A stretch of 64,000 bases of DNA from FEB-12 sp964503315 (lineage in GTDB: Bacteria > Zixibacteria > MSB-5A5 > GN15 > FEB-12). The stretch spans positions 61,937-125,936 of the forward strand of contig CAZCZL010000011.1 in the NCBI GenBank assembly GCA_964503315.1, read 5' to 3'. Below are positions 53,500 to 62,875 of this stretch, piece after piece. A model generated the notes under the pieces. The model worked only from the letters and a program-made list of their open reading frames with translations, did no database searches and was not told where the DNA came from. A program made the position numbers and the translations under genes. The first letter of the stretch is position 1. Every line of letters begins with the position of its first letter.

Positions 53500-54753
53500 C
53501 TAGTTTAGCCAGCCCTCGATTACCCCTCTGATCTTTGCTGCATCGCCCAGGTCTTTGTAAAGCTGCTCGGCTTCGGCGCGTTCCTTGTCGTTCATTTTTC
53601 GGATGATCTCGCCGATTTTGACGATACTGACCTGCATTGACCTGTCCTTGGCCAACGTCAAAAGCGCCCAAGCGCGGACTTTGTTTTTCTTCGGCGCATT
53701 GTCAGACCAATAGAAGTTGCCGAGTTCGCAGATTCCGACTCGATTGTTCTGGGCCACGGACAGCTTGAGCAACCGGACGCCTTCCTTGCTATCCTTCTTG
53801 ACGCCCCTTCCGACCGTGTACATATATCCAAGTGATGACTGCGCATAGGCATCGCCAAGTTCGACTCCCATTTTCAACCAATATACGGCCGAATCGAGAT
53901 TCCCCGTTACTGGTTTGAGCCCCCAGTTGTACTTGTCCCCAATTACAAATGCGGCATAACCGTATCCGGCATTGGCGGCCTTTGCCATCAAGGCCATCCC
54001 TTTGCGCATACTCGAGTCTGAGGCATCCTCAAACAAGTGGTCCATTGTAGCTACCCTGAACATCCCTTCTGGCCAGCCAGCTTTCGAGAGATTTCTGATG
54101 ACACGCGTACTGTCTCTGCCGTTTTTTGCTCCCCGGTACTGCCGCTCCATGAAAGAAATCACCTTTGAATCGCCTTGCGCTATCTGCTCGGGCGTCAGAT
54201 GACTGGCATAGTACGATTTGAGTGAGTCACCGGCCTTCCGATCGTTTTCCGCGAACAAATTGAATATTGCCAGGCCTGACCACATATACCCGGTGATGCT
54301 GTCGTCGGCTGTCCTCGCAGTATGCCAACGGTAATCCGCCATTCGTGCTTGGCAGACGCCATTATCCAGTTCCGCTGCTCGTTGAATCCAATACGCGGCG
54401 CTGTCGCTATTTGCCGGCACCAGTGATCCGCTGTTGAATAGGATACCCAGGATTTCCGGCGCGTACGGGTCGCCACCAGCCGCCGATTTCCGTATCCACT
54501 TGAGTCCTTCGGCTGAGTCTCTGACGCCCGCGGATCCATCGAAATACCGAAAGCCCACGTAGTACTGTGCTTCCGCCACGCCTTTGTCGGCGAAACGCTT
54601 CAGGGAATCAAACGGCATTACAGAATAGTCCCGGCGACTTTCTTCGAGTACCGAATCGATAATCTTGCGCAGCTTCTCTTTTTCGTCAGCCCGTGCGACA
54701 GTACCTAGACACAATATGACCACTACAGAAGTCCACCAGAGATTCAGCAGCAT
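53500..54753 (-). CDS. Sel1-repeat (SLR) protein with signal peptide
   Basis: The start at 54753 (MLLNLWWTSVVVILCLGTVA) has AAGGAG 8 nt upstream; the ATG at 54804 is unlikely. Residues 1-22 are a signal peptide. Repeats of the Sel1 type follow from about residue 55 to 390 (AEAQYYVGFRYFDGSAGV, DPYAPEILGILFNSG, AYAQSSLGYMYTVGRGV, NRVGICELGNFYWSDNAP). These helical solenoids mediate protein contacts, here in the periplasm or at the surface. No enzyme domain is visible. Confidence 0.82.
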   Translation of the reverse strand: MLLNLWWTSVVVILCLGTVARADEKEKLRKIIDSVLEESRRDYSVMPFDSLKRFADKGVAEAQYYVGFRYFDGSAGVRDSAEGLKWIRKSAAGGDPYAPEILGILFNSGSLVPANSDSAAYWIQRAAELDNGVCQARMADYRWHTARTADDSITGYMWSGLAIFNLFAENDRKAGDSLKSYYASHLTPEQIAQGDSKVISFMERQYRGAKNGRDSTRVIRNLSKAGWPEGMFRVATMDHLFEDASDSSMRKGMALMAKAANAGYGYAAFVIGDKYNWGLKPVTGNLDSAVYWLKMGVELGDAYAQSSLGYMYTVGRGVKKDSKEGVRLLKLSVAQNNRVGICELGNFYWSDNAPKKNKVRAWALLTLAKDRSMQVSIVKIGEIIRKMNDKERAEAEQLYKDLGDAAKIRGVIEGWLN

Positions 54754-55011
54754 TTGAGTCTTCTCCTTGTGCCTGAGTTTTGCATCGAACACAACTGGGT
54801 TCATTCGGGCCCAAATTTACTACTTTTGCTGGCATCCTTCAATAGTTGAAATCGCAACCAAAAAAAACCGAAGGACAATCTTGTGTCAAACCTTCGGAAG
54901 TTTGGACACTTGATCCCATCTCTTCCGACCACCACCGAAGAAATGACTAGCCAGCTCCGGGCGAACCAAAGACGCTTCTGTGCTACTAAGTTCCGTTTTT
55001 CGTAAGTCATC

Positions 55012-56871
55012 TCATTTCATCTTCTCCTGTTCAACTTTGTGCGAGGATATTTGTGTGGCAGACTTATCCTGTTCCCACCGATAACCAATCCCGAGTTCTT
55101 CTGATTTCCCGAAGAGTTTTGGGAATTGATATTTTCCAATCTCATGCGAAGGCTTGTTTACTTCCACCTCGATGCGATTAGCTTCGGCATAAGCATCTTT
55201 CCTTATGCCGGTCACCTGCCACGATACTTCCACATTGGGTTTATCGGTACGAATGACAAATTGATTGTTCGCAATCTTTTCCGAAACTATGGCTTGTGCG
55301 AATTGACCGAGAACGGTGAGCTGGTATCTGAAGTCTTTATTGAGTGCCTCAAACCAGTTGGGCAGGGTTATATTTGCATATCCTGAAACATCGGTAGTCA
55401 CGTTACCGTTGTAGATATTCATCATGTCGGGAGATTCAACGAACGAATGTTGGAGGTACTTGTTCTCGGGGTCGAGGGGATGGTCAATTGCAAAGGCACC
55501 AGCGGTCTTGGAAAATGTGCCGGCGACGTGGACGTTTCCGTCGAAATAACCAGCCCAATTCGTTGTCCCATTGTACGCTTTGCCGTAAACACCTCGATTG
55601 AAACCTGTGCCCCATGCCTCACCCATCACGCCAGTATTGCCGGTACTCCCCCCACCGGCAGACGCGATGAGCGCATAAGCACCGTTCCCGGATGCCTTGG
55701 CAAACATTCCCATGGCACCCTGGCCAGTTGCCTCGCCAGTGACACCGTAAGCATAGTTCGGAGCATCACCAATGGCGTATCCGAACACGCCGTGTTTTAG
55801 ACCCCCGCTACCGTATGCATCTCCATAGATTCCATATTTCGCGCCGGATGAACCATCAGCCGACCCGTAAACGCCGTTTTTGTAACCCGTGCCATTTCCT
55901 GATGTAAATCCCTGTACCCCATAATAATTTCCAGTGCCATTTTGATTGACGGATCCACGCACTCCGGCATAGCCACCTTCAAACTTCCCCCCATAGCCGT
56001 AAAAGTCGGCAGGAGTGGACTTTCCGTACACGGCAACTGCATCGAAGTTACCCACTCCTTCGAATTCGCTATGAATGACATGAGTCGCAGCCGTGTTCGC
56101 CGAAACTGCAAAGTAACCGCCAATGGTATCGAACGGATCGCCGACATCGAGGCTTCCGTACAATGATGGCCTACTAATTGCAACGTGACCATCGGGTTTG
56201 CAGATAATTGACGGAATGGAGTTCCCCTGTTTGTAGAAGTACATATCGCCTGCTGTTACCCAACCGGCAAAGGCGCCGGCAGATCCGGCCACACTGGTTT
56301 CCCACACGGATGAAGATGACGTGTTGGAGAACTCCGTCACTGTTGCACCACTGTTCGACGATTCGAATCGAGATACAAATAAACCACCGTTCGGCTCAAC
56401 GACATGCAGTGGACGGATCGGCGCAATCGTTCCGATGCCGACGGAATCATAAGTGTTGACTTGGATCATCTTGGAATTATAGTCCTTCCATCCGCCACCC
56501 ATATAGGAATTCATTGCAAACGGAACAGCGGTCAATTTGGTGCGCGGAGACATCTCCGGATCGGTCCCAACCTTAATCCCCAACCACCGCAAGCTGTCAT
56601 CAAAAAGCCAGGTCGGAAACCAAGATACTGTGCCGATCTGGGCCGAAAACAGGCCGTCGACAGTTGCGACGGTCTGGGTCTCTCCCCAGTAGGCAGAGCC
56701 GCCGGAGGGGGTACCATAGAGGGCAAACGAGACCGAATAGTTGCCATTCGGCACGGCTGTTCCAGACGGAGTAGTCAGTCTCCCCTGGTAATTGATCACG
56801 TTTGGTGAGTTGGCCATAGTCAACTCAACAGCCAACAGCATGATCAACATAAAGAACACTTTGCATTTCAT
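55012..56871 (-). CDS. Fibre-like secreted protein with YQGRL module and Gly-rich repeats
   Basis: The start at 56871 (MKCKVFFMLIMLLAVELTMA) has GGAG at a workable distance; ATGs at 56880 and 56922 are alternatives. After the signal peptide comes NVINYQGRLTTPSGTAVPNG, related to the N-terminus of the gene at 1. The middle (about residues 250-460) has repeats such as YGVQGFTSGNGTGY and YGIYGDAYGSGGLKHGVFGY, a trimeric fibre-like pattern. The C-terminus (DPENKYLQHSFVESPDMMNI, NWFEALNKDFRYQLTVLGQF, VSWQVTGIRKDAYAEANRIE) is a module common in surface proteins of this phylum group. No S74 domain is present. Confidence 0.82.
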   Translation of the reverse strand: MKCKVFFMLIMLLAVELTMANSPNVINYQGRLTTPSGTAVPNGNYSVSFALYGTPSGGSAYWGETQTVATVDGLFSAQIGTVSWFPTWLFDDSLRWLGIKVGTDPEMSPRTKLTAVPFAMNSYMGGGWKDYNSKMIQVNTYDSVGIGTIAPIRPLHVVEPNGGLFVSRFESSNSGATVTEFSNTSSSSVWETSVAGSAGAFAGWVTAGDMYFYKQGNSIPSIICKPDGHVAISRPSLYGSLDVGDPFDTIGGYFAVSANTAATHVIHSEFEGVGNFDAVAVYGKSTPADFYGYGGKFEGGYAGVRGSVNQNGTGNYYGVQGFTSGNGTGYKNGVYGSADGSSGAKYGIYGDAYGSGGLKHGVFGYAIGDAPNYAYGVTGEATGQGAMGMFAKASGNGAYALIASAGGGSTGNTGVMGEAWGTGFNRGVYGKAYNGTTNWAGYFDGNVHVAGTFSKTAGAFAIDHPLDPENKYLQHSFVESPDMMNIYNGNVTTDVSGYANITLPNWFEALNKDFRYQLTVLGQFAQAIVSEKIANNQFVIRTDKPNVEVSWQVTGIRKDAYAEANRIEVEVNKPSHEIGKYQFPKLFGKSEELGIGYRWEQDKSATQISSHKVEQEKMK

Positions 56872-56968
56872 GATTTTCATTCTCCAACTAAGCGTTAACA
56901 GTATAGTTTCATTTCTAATCATTAGTCAGTCACCACCGCTCAATGGCACAACTTCAACATGTCAATCA

Positions 56969-59638
56969 TCATGGCCCGACGAGTAACGAAATATTAACAT
57001 TTACTTCCGCTTCCCTTGGCCCATCATCTATGAGTGTCGTGGCTGCGGTGGCAACACTCGACACTACTGTTAACCTGTACATTTGATGCTCCGCCAGGGG
57101 ATAAAGCAAGTCACCTACCACAAATGGTAGGGCATTCACATTGCTATCGAATTTTGGCAATAGGAGTCTGCTCTGGGTGGCTGCAACCGATGCCAACATG
57201 GTTGTATCGACAATACTGAGTTCCACTATGCAGCGGGCTTGCGGGGGTAGGATCTGATTTGTGGGTAGTACGGTGCCGTCGATCACCAGCGTGAAAGGCA
57301 TGCCGCTTGATCCGCCCGCCAGTGCGAAATCTACCGAACTTACAGATGAGGCCTGGCCACTCACACGGAATTGGCATCCTGACGAAGTGGATGTGGGTGG
57401 CGTCGCGGTGGCGCTGCAGCTTAGCAATGCCGCACCTGTTACACTCAAACTTGAGCTTCCACCGTTGGCGTTGAGATTGGAAGCGCTCCCAGCATCGGAC
57501 CTGAACCAGAAGCCGCCGGGACCTTTGCACCAAGTACCGGTGTTGTGTTGGACGGAGTCTCGGTACTCATCAAGAGCGGTAGACACGCTCCCATTGAAGC
57601 TCGAGTCTCTATTGTAGATGCCGAGACTTGGCATTGCGCAATACACGCTAGTATATGCTGAATCGCGACCCGTCCAGAACGGCGTACAGGACACGTCGAG
57701 CAACTCGGTCCGCAAAGAGTCATTTCCGGAATACAACTGAGTAAAGGCGTAATAGCTCAGAATATCACGGTCAGTCACGGCCCTTTCATCCAACGTCGTG
57801 TCGTTCGGGCTGGGAGCATCACACGGTGTCACCGATACCGTTGAATACGACGGAGGGGTGTTGATATTCAGGTCAAACGGCGCGGTTGACTCAGCGCCGG
57901 GAAGATTGCCAGTATATCCATCGCCATTCAGGTCAAATACCGAGTGATCCTTCTCCCACGGCGGCACATTGAGAGCCCGGTCCGCTTCGTAGAAGACGAT
58001 TGAATCGATATACATCTGCAAGTCTTCTTCATCGAACTTGTTGTTGTTTCCGATCTGCCCATTGTTGTCGGCAACGTCAAGTATAGCGAGTCGCACCGGG
58101 GCACTTGATAGGCTCTGATCAAGCGCCAGCACGGCTTGATATGCGTTCACCCATTTGCCGTTATAACAGTTCAGCATCAGATTCTTAACCTCAGTCGCGG
58201 TCAAACTCGGTGAGAGTCCCCAGAGATAAGCCGCCAGGCCGGCTATTTGAGGCGTGGAAAATGAGGTTCCGCTGGCGGTCGCCTGAAGTGGAACACCACC
58301 ACCTGGACTGCAAGAAAGGTCTGCCTCGGCACAGGTTGTGACCACATCGGTGCCGACCATCCGAACATCAGACGGGCTGTTTGAACTGACCCACGGCGCA
58401 CCGTCCCAGTCTGAAGCCCCAACAATCAAGAGATTGCGTGTGACCGCTCCCATGCGGGCATCTGCTTGTGTCATCGCCGTGTACAAAGCAATCAGGTTGG
58501 CAGTATCTTGAGATGTCACGCTGGTTCCGTGCAGCATTGACATTGGGTCGGTGAACTTGGCTGACATCGCAAACGGGGAGTTGTAAATGGCGTTGGAACT
58601 GTCATACGATGCTACTGCTTCGTTCCCTGCCGAAGTTGCATGCAGGCAACGGTCTTGAACACTCAGAACCAGCGCTCGCCAGAAGAGAGCATGCCCGATT
58701 CTCCGGACTTTCGAATTGACGCCAAAATCAGTGTCCGGGTAACCGATGGAAGTATTCAACGCGAAGTTACCGGATAACGGTAGATGGGCGGCGATATCCG
58801 CCAGCAGTGCAGTCCAAGTCCCAAACCCGTGAGTCAGTATGCAAGGCAGTTTCAACAGGGAACTCCTCCCCGGAAATGCACCAGTCGAGCCGAGCGAGTC
58901 CAGTTTCGCACCAATTACGCCGGCCACTTTAAAGCCGTGGTTCCCGTCCCACTCGGTACCGCCTGGGACTAAGTTCTGCCCGAGATTTGGCAACCCAGCC
59001 CCGCCCGGAAAGGTTTGAGACGGGATCTCGGCATGGGCGACTGTCTCGAGAAAATCATCAACGACAAGAACCGTCGCAGGTGAACTATTTATCTCCAGCA
59101 GCTGGCGTGCGTTCCATGATGTTGGGAACCCGGCAAGCTCTAGATGTCCAAGTAAAGTTTTAGCAGGATAGTCGGGAAATTCGGAAGCTCCATTGATCGC
59201 AGTCGGATCGAACGCAGGATACGCCGACAGAAACGCGCCTGATGCGACCAGTATTGAGCAAACCATCTTCGCCTGATCAACCGATGCCTGCGCCGGAACC
59301 ACCAGCTCGGTGAACATCATCCCCGATCGCATGCAGATTATCTTTGCAGACACCGCGTTCAGAGCCGTGTTAACCGCCCCTACGGTTACGTTTGGATTGA
59401 TCACCGCTTCTAACCGCGTCGTTGCGAAATCGTCATTCCACTCATTCGCCGGGACCGCAAACGGACCATGATTGCTGGTGCCCGACAAAGCAGAATCATC
59501 GTCCGCACCGGAAAGAAGGATACCAACGGGACCATTGTCCGGCGGCTTGTTTGTATCCGGTGCCGTACTCTTGCTACAGCTGAGTGTGAAAATCAGCAGG
59601 AGCAATGTAATGATCACTACAATTCTATACTTGAACAT
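56969..59638 (-). CDS. Subtilisin-like (S8) serine protease lipoprotein, paralogue C
   Basis: The 889-aa protein has lipobox FTLS-C (Cys21), then SKSTAPDTNKPPD. Catalytic positions are D194 or D195 (VVDDF), H234 (GNHGFKVAG), N339 (TSAGNEA) and S459 (ASGTSFSTPQIAG). The oxyanion loop GNEA and the Ser region GTSFSTP differ slightly from the paralogues. A calcium-type loop (FDLNGDGYTGN) lies near residue 610. The C-terminal 270 residues match paralogue B nearly throughout. AAGGAAG precedes the ATG by 8 nt. It is 59 nt downstream of paralogue D and probably co-transcribed. Confidence 0.9.
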   Translation of the reverse strand: MFKYRIVVIITLLLLIFTLSCSKSTAPDTNKPPDNGPVGILLSGADDDSALSGTSNHGPFAVPANEWNDDFATTRLEAVINPNVTVGAVNTALNAVSAKIICMRSGMMFTELVVPAQASVDQAKMVCSILVASGAFLSAYPAFDPTAINGASEFPDYPAKTLLGHLELAGFPTSWNARQLLEINSSPATVLVVDDFLETVAHAEIPSQTFPGGAGLPNLGQNLVPGGTEWDGNHGFKVAGVIGAKLDSLGSTGAFPGRSSLLKLPCILTHGFGTWTALLADIAAHLPLSGNFALNTSIGYPDTDFGVNSKVRRIGHALFWRALVLSVQDRCLHATSAGNEAVASYDSSNAIYNSPFAMSAKFTDPMSMLHGTSVTSQDTANLIALYTAMTQADARMGAVTRNLLIVGASDWDGAPWVSSNSPSDVRMVGTDVVTTCAEADLSCSPGGGVPLQATASGTSFSTPQIAGLAAYLWGLSPSLTATEVKNLMLNCYNGKWVNAYQAVLALDQSLSSAPVRLAILDVADNNGQIGNNNKFDEEDLQMYIDSIVFYEADRALNVPPWEKDHSVFDLNGDGYTGNLPGAESTAPFDLNINTPPSYSTVSVTPCDAPSPNDTTLDERAVTDRDILSYYAFTQLYSGNDSLRTELLDVSCTPFWTGRDSAYTSVYCAMPSLGIYNRDSSFNGSVSTALDEYRDSVQHNTGTWCKGPGGFWFRSDAGSASNLNANGGSSSLSVTGAALLSCSATATPPTSTSSGCQFRVSGQASSVSSVDFALAGGSSGMPFTLVIDGTVLPTNQILPPQARCIVELSIVDTTMLASVAATQSRLLLPKFDSNVNALPFVVGDLLYPLAEHQMYRLTVVSSVATAATTLIDDGPREAEVNVNISLLVGP

Positions 59639-59697
59639 TGATCACTTCCTTTTTCATTCAGTTGTCATTGAGCTTAACTGTCACTTGCCTGAACATT

Positions 59698-62271
59698 TCA
59701 GAATAACTGCAGAGAAACTGTGACTGATGCGTCTCCATCGTAGATTCCGAGCAAGCTCAACTGAAATGCAAGGTGGTATATGTATCTAGGTTGTAGCGCG
59801 CCGACCGACACATTCGACGGGATCAATATCGAAGTCGAGTGTTGCTGATCTTTCAAGAAAATGGTTCGCTGACCTATTTCATCGACTCCACTGAATTCAA
59901 GATAGAATGTTCCGTCGCTATGTGTGTGTTCTCCAGTGACAGCATCAACTGAATAACTCAGAGAATAATTCACCGGACGGCTGAGAACTTCAAAATCGAG
60001 GGCGTACGATAGAGCTCCCGTGCCTATGAGGCGATCACGGCATAACGTATCAGGGTCAACCTGGATCCTAAATGTCGTAGTGCCACCAACAACTATCGAT
60101 GATAAGTCACGATCCTGGCCCGTGAATGTGTGCAATCCATTGATATCGGTGTTGGCGGTTGCATAGCCCGCTTCCATGCACGGCGAAGATGTTAAACCTG
60201 GTTGAGCGGAAAACGAAGTGTCTGTTGGCCAGTAGCCATTCAAGCTCTCAAATTGATAATCACTGTCAAAATGAGCGCCTGCGGTAGCCGACCACTGCCA
60301 ATGTCGAGCTACAACATTGCGGCCACAACCGAGAAGGGAATCACGTACTTTCTGATTTCCAGTATAGAGACTTGAATAGCTGTAGTAGTAGAGAATGTCT
60401 CTGTCGGTAACTGATGCTTCGTTGAAACTTGTGTCGACGCAGGTGTGAAAACTCAACTGACTATACGCCGGCGGCGTATTGATATCCAGATCGAATGGCG
60501 CAGTCGAAGGGGTCAGCATGGTATCACCGGTATAGCCGTCACCGTTGAGATCAAAACAGGAATGGTCTCTTGGCCATGGTGGTGCATGCGTCCCGCGATC
60601 TGCCTCATAGTGGAGTATCGAATCAAGGAACATCTGCAGGTCTTTTTCATCAAAAAGCATATCGCTCCCCTTCTGTCCTGCGGCGTCGGCAACGTCCAGA
60701 AGAGATAGACGAATCCCTGCGTTGGCAATAGAATGATCAAGCGACAGTACGGCTTTGTAGGCATCTACCCATTTGTTGTTGTAGAAGCAGTTCAAGATAA
60801 TGGCTTTCGTGTCATCAACAGTTAATGCCGGAGATAGCGCCCACAGCCATCCTGCAAGAGCGGCAACTTGCGGGGTAGCGAACGATGTCCCATCATAGCT
60901 TCCCTGCCAGGCAACGTCGGCTCCCGGTCCGCAGATGCCATCCGCCATTGCACACGGAAGCGTGACGTTCTCGCCAATCATGCGAACATCCGCAGGGCCG
61001 TTCGAAAACGTAGAGATACCACCGCTCCAATCAGAAGACCCTACTGTGACTACGTTCCTTAGCTTGGCCGCATAAATACTTCCTTTCGTCACAATGTTGG
61101 CATATATCGTATTCAATGCGGCGGTGTCGGCGGGTGGGACCGCAGTCCCTTGGAGCATCTCGAGAGGTGTGTCAAAGCGCGCGGCTAAGGTTAAGGGAGA
61201 GTTGTAGTCAGCGTTCGTCTGTGCAGTCGAATAGAAGCCGTTATTACCCGATGCCTGGGTGACCAGGAAGTCATTCTGTCGAAGCGCGACCAGTTCGCGC
61301 CAACAGAATGCATGCTCTATCCTTCGGCGTTTTGAGGTTAGAGTGAAGTCGCCGGCATACCCCCAACTGGCATTCAGAATGAACTTCCCCGTGGCAGGCA
61401 TACGGGTGTAAAGCTCTGTCAGAATAGCGAACCAAGATCCGGCCATGGTCAAGCTTATGCACGGAAGCCGAAGGAGATTCGCCGTGTCAGGAAACGCACC
61501 GGTCGAGCCGATATCGTCAAACCGAGCGCCAATAGTCCCAGCCACTGCAAAACCATGATTCCCATCAATGATCCCCTGTCCATTCAAAGAGGTTAGAACC
61601 GTCCCAATCCCAGGAATAAATGTTTGGGCAGGTATCTCTGGGTGGGGAGCAAAGCTGGCAAAGTCATCAGAGACTACAATAGTCACCGGGGAATGAAGCC
61701 CAGCTGCGCGCTCCCTGAGATTCCACGCCGCGGGAAACTTCGCCTCTTCAAGGGGAGTAATCCGCATATTTGCCGGGAAGTCAGGAATTACGGCGCCATC
61801 ATTGCCATTGATAGGATCAAAGCAGGGATATGCCGATAGAAATGCGTTGGATGCCATCAATGTTGAGCAGATGACATTCGCTTGAGCTTCCGATGCTTGT
61901 GCAGGCACTACTAACTCGATGAACATCATACCCGCCCGCATACAGCTAATCTTGGCACTCACGGAGTTCAGAGCAGTATTGACCGCCCCAACCGTCGCGC
62001 TTGGGTTAATAACCGCTTCGAGCCGCGTGGTGACGAAATCTCCATCCCACTCACTCGCCGGGACTGCGAACGGGCCGTGATTGCTCGTGCCGGAAAGCGC
62101 CGGATTGCCATCAGTGCCGGAAAGCAATATGCCGACAGGGCCTGTGTCAGGCGGCTTGTTCGGGTCCGGGTCGGTGCTCTTGCTGCAACTGAGCGATAGA
62201 AGGAGCAGGGCAAACAATCCGACCAGAACGCAAGTAGTCGGGGACTTGATGGTCTTTTCGATTAGCAACAT
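59698..62271 (-). CDS. Subtilisin-like (S8) serine protease lipoprotein, paralogue D
   Basis: The start is placed at 62271 (MLLIEKTIKS), where GAGGTG lies 6 nt upstream; a TTG at 62304 would add 11 residues. Lipobox SLS-C (Cys29) is followed by SKSTDPDPNKPPD. Catalytic positions are D202/D203 (VVSDDF), H239 (GNHGFAVAG), the oxyanion Asn of ASGNNGF near 343, and Ser in DGTSFATPQVA. The protease domain matches paralogue B closely. The C-terminal 250 residues (TCVDTSFNEASVTDRDILYYY onward) differ from B and C and partly resemble A. A strong dyad lies 44 nt upstream. Confidence 0.9.
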   Translation of the reverse strand: MLLIEKTIKSPTTCVLVGLFALLLLSLSCSKSTDPDPNKPPDTGPVGILLSGTDGNPALSGTSNHGPFAVPASEWDGDFVTTRLEAVINPSATVGAVNTALNSVSAKISCMRAGMMFIELVVPAQASEAQANVICSTLMASNAFLSAYPCFDPINGNDGAVIPDFPANMRITPLEEAKFPAAWNLRERAAGLHSPVTIVVSDDFASFAPHPEIPAQTFIPGIGTVLTSLNGQGIIDGNHGFAVAGTIGARFDDIGSTGAFPDTANLLRLPCISLTMAGSWFAILTELYTRMPATGKFILNASWGYAGDFTLTSKRRRIEHAFCWRELVALRQNDFLVTQASGNNGFYSTAQTNADYNSPLTLAARFDTPLEMLQGTAVPPADTAALNTIYANIVTKGSIYAAKLRNVVTVGSSDWSGGISTFSNGPADVRMIGENVTLPCAMADGICGPGADVAWQGSYDGTSFATPQVAALAGWLWALSPALTVDDTKAIILNCFYNNKWVDAYKAVLSLDHSIANAGIRLSLLDVADAAGQKGSDMLFDEKDLQMFLDSILHYEADRGTHAPPWPRDHSCFDLNGDGYTGDTMLTPSTAPFDLDINTPPAYSQLSFHTCVDTSFNEASVTDRDILYYYSYSSLYTGNQKVRDSLLGCGRNVVARHWQWSATAGAHFDSDYQFESLNGYWPTDTSFSAQPGLTSSPCMEAGYATANTDINGLHTFTGQDRDLSSIVVGGTTTFRIQVDPDTLCRDRLIGTGALSYALDFEVLSRPVNYSLSYSVDAVTGEHTHSDGTFYLEFSGVDEIGQRTIFLKDQQHSTSILIPSNVSVGALQPRYIYHLAFQLSLLGIYDGDASVTVSLQLF

Positions 62272-62315
62272 GCAAACACCTCGATATGAAGGTCGGTAAC
62301 GCAATTCTATTTCAG

Positions 62316-62339
62316 ATTTAGGACTCCACTGTCCGAAAT
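62316..62339 (-). promoter_or_regulatory. 24-bp dyad upstream of protease D (copy 3 of 3)
   Basis: The best palindrome of the three: in gene orientation ATTTCGGAC-AGTGGA-GTCCTAAAT, with 8 of 9 arm positions complementary. It lies 44 nt upstream of the start codon. Confidence 0.6.
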
Positions 62340-62651
62340 ATGGATGTATAACCCGTCACACCGTCATGGCATCAATGTCCTACTCTTTGCTATAAGTAAA
62401 ATATATGTCAATACTTGATAAGTCCAAGTGGAATTATGGACTAACCTAATCTGTGGCGGAGCAAAAAGGGCTTGAACGCACAATTCCGCAAACAGCGAGT
62501 ACATTCAGATGAAAGCGTTTACGGCGAGACCTATCTGGAGAAACATCGATCTACTATCTAAATGTTCAATTGGTCTGTGGGCACCGATTCGTGTGACCGA
62601 ATCAAAACATAGTGTTCGTAAGTCGTTGATAATTCGTTGTGGGACATAAGG

Positions 62652-62680
62652 GGACGGGGGTTCGGGGAATTCGTCCGGCC
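62652..62680. repeat. 29-bp repeat, copy near attachment repeat D
   Basis: This is identical to 13760-13788 and about 45 nt from repeat D, the same spacing as the other copy has to repeat A. Confidence 0.85.
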
Positions 62681-62725
62681 TCGGTAGTCGTTGTACTAGC
62701 TTGATTGATAGGGACTTACAATCAA

Positions 62726-62801
62726 TGGAGGTGGGGGGAATCGAACCCCCGACTCGCGTTGCGGGACAATGACTTACGAGTCATTGTGACCAAATTGTGA
62801 C
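62726..62801 (-). repeat. tmRNA/tRNA 3'-end-like attachment repeat D
   Basis: The copy has the T-arm (GGGGG-TTCGATT-CCCCC), CACCTCCA and the full arm. Upstream of the T-arm is an 8-bp hairpin (CAATGACT-CGTA-AGTCATTG) that is perfect only in this copy. Two GTCACAAT direct repeats follow at 11-nt spacing. No matching 5' tRNA half is present. Confidence 0.75.
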
Positions 62802-62875
62802 GCTTTTTTCATCCAACCAAAGTCGTTTGAAGGACGCGTACTACGGTTCTTCAGCAGGAGATCATCTCGCTAATG

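Larger units (their letters stand above)
62272..62875. other. Intergenic region with dyad, 29-bp repeat and attachment repeat D
   Basis: About 600 nt without a gene. It holds the 24-bp dyad (62316-62339), the 29-bp repeat (62652-62680) and the tmRNA/tRNA-end-like repeat D (62726-62801), in the same relative order as seen around 13760-13908. Confidence 0.55.

Noticed and set aside
54801..55010. Minus-strand 69-codon frame between the Sel1 gene and the fibre-like gene
   Set aside because: No ribosome site or motif; it lies over the likely promoter of the Sel1 gene.
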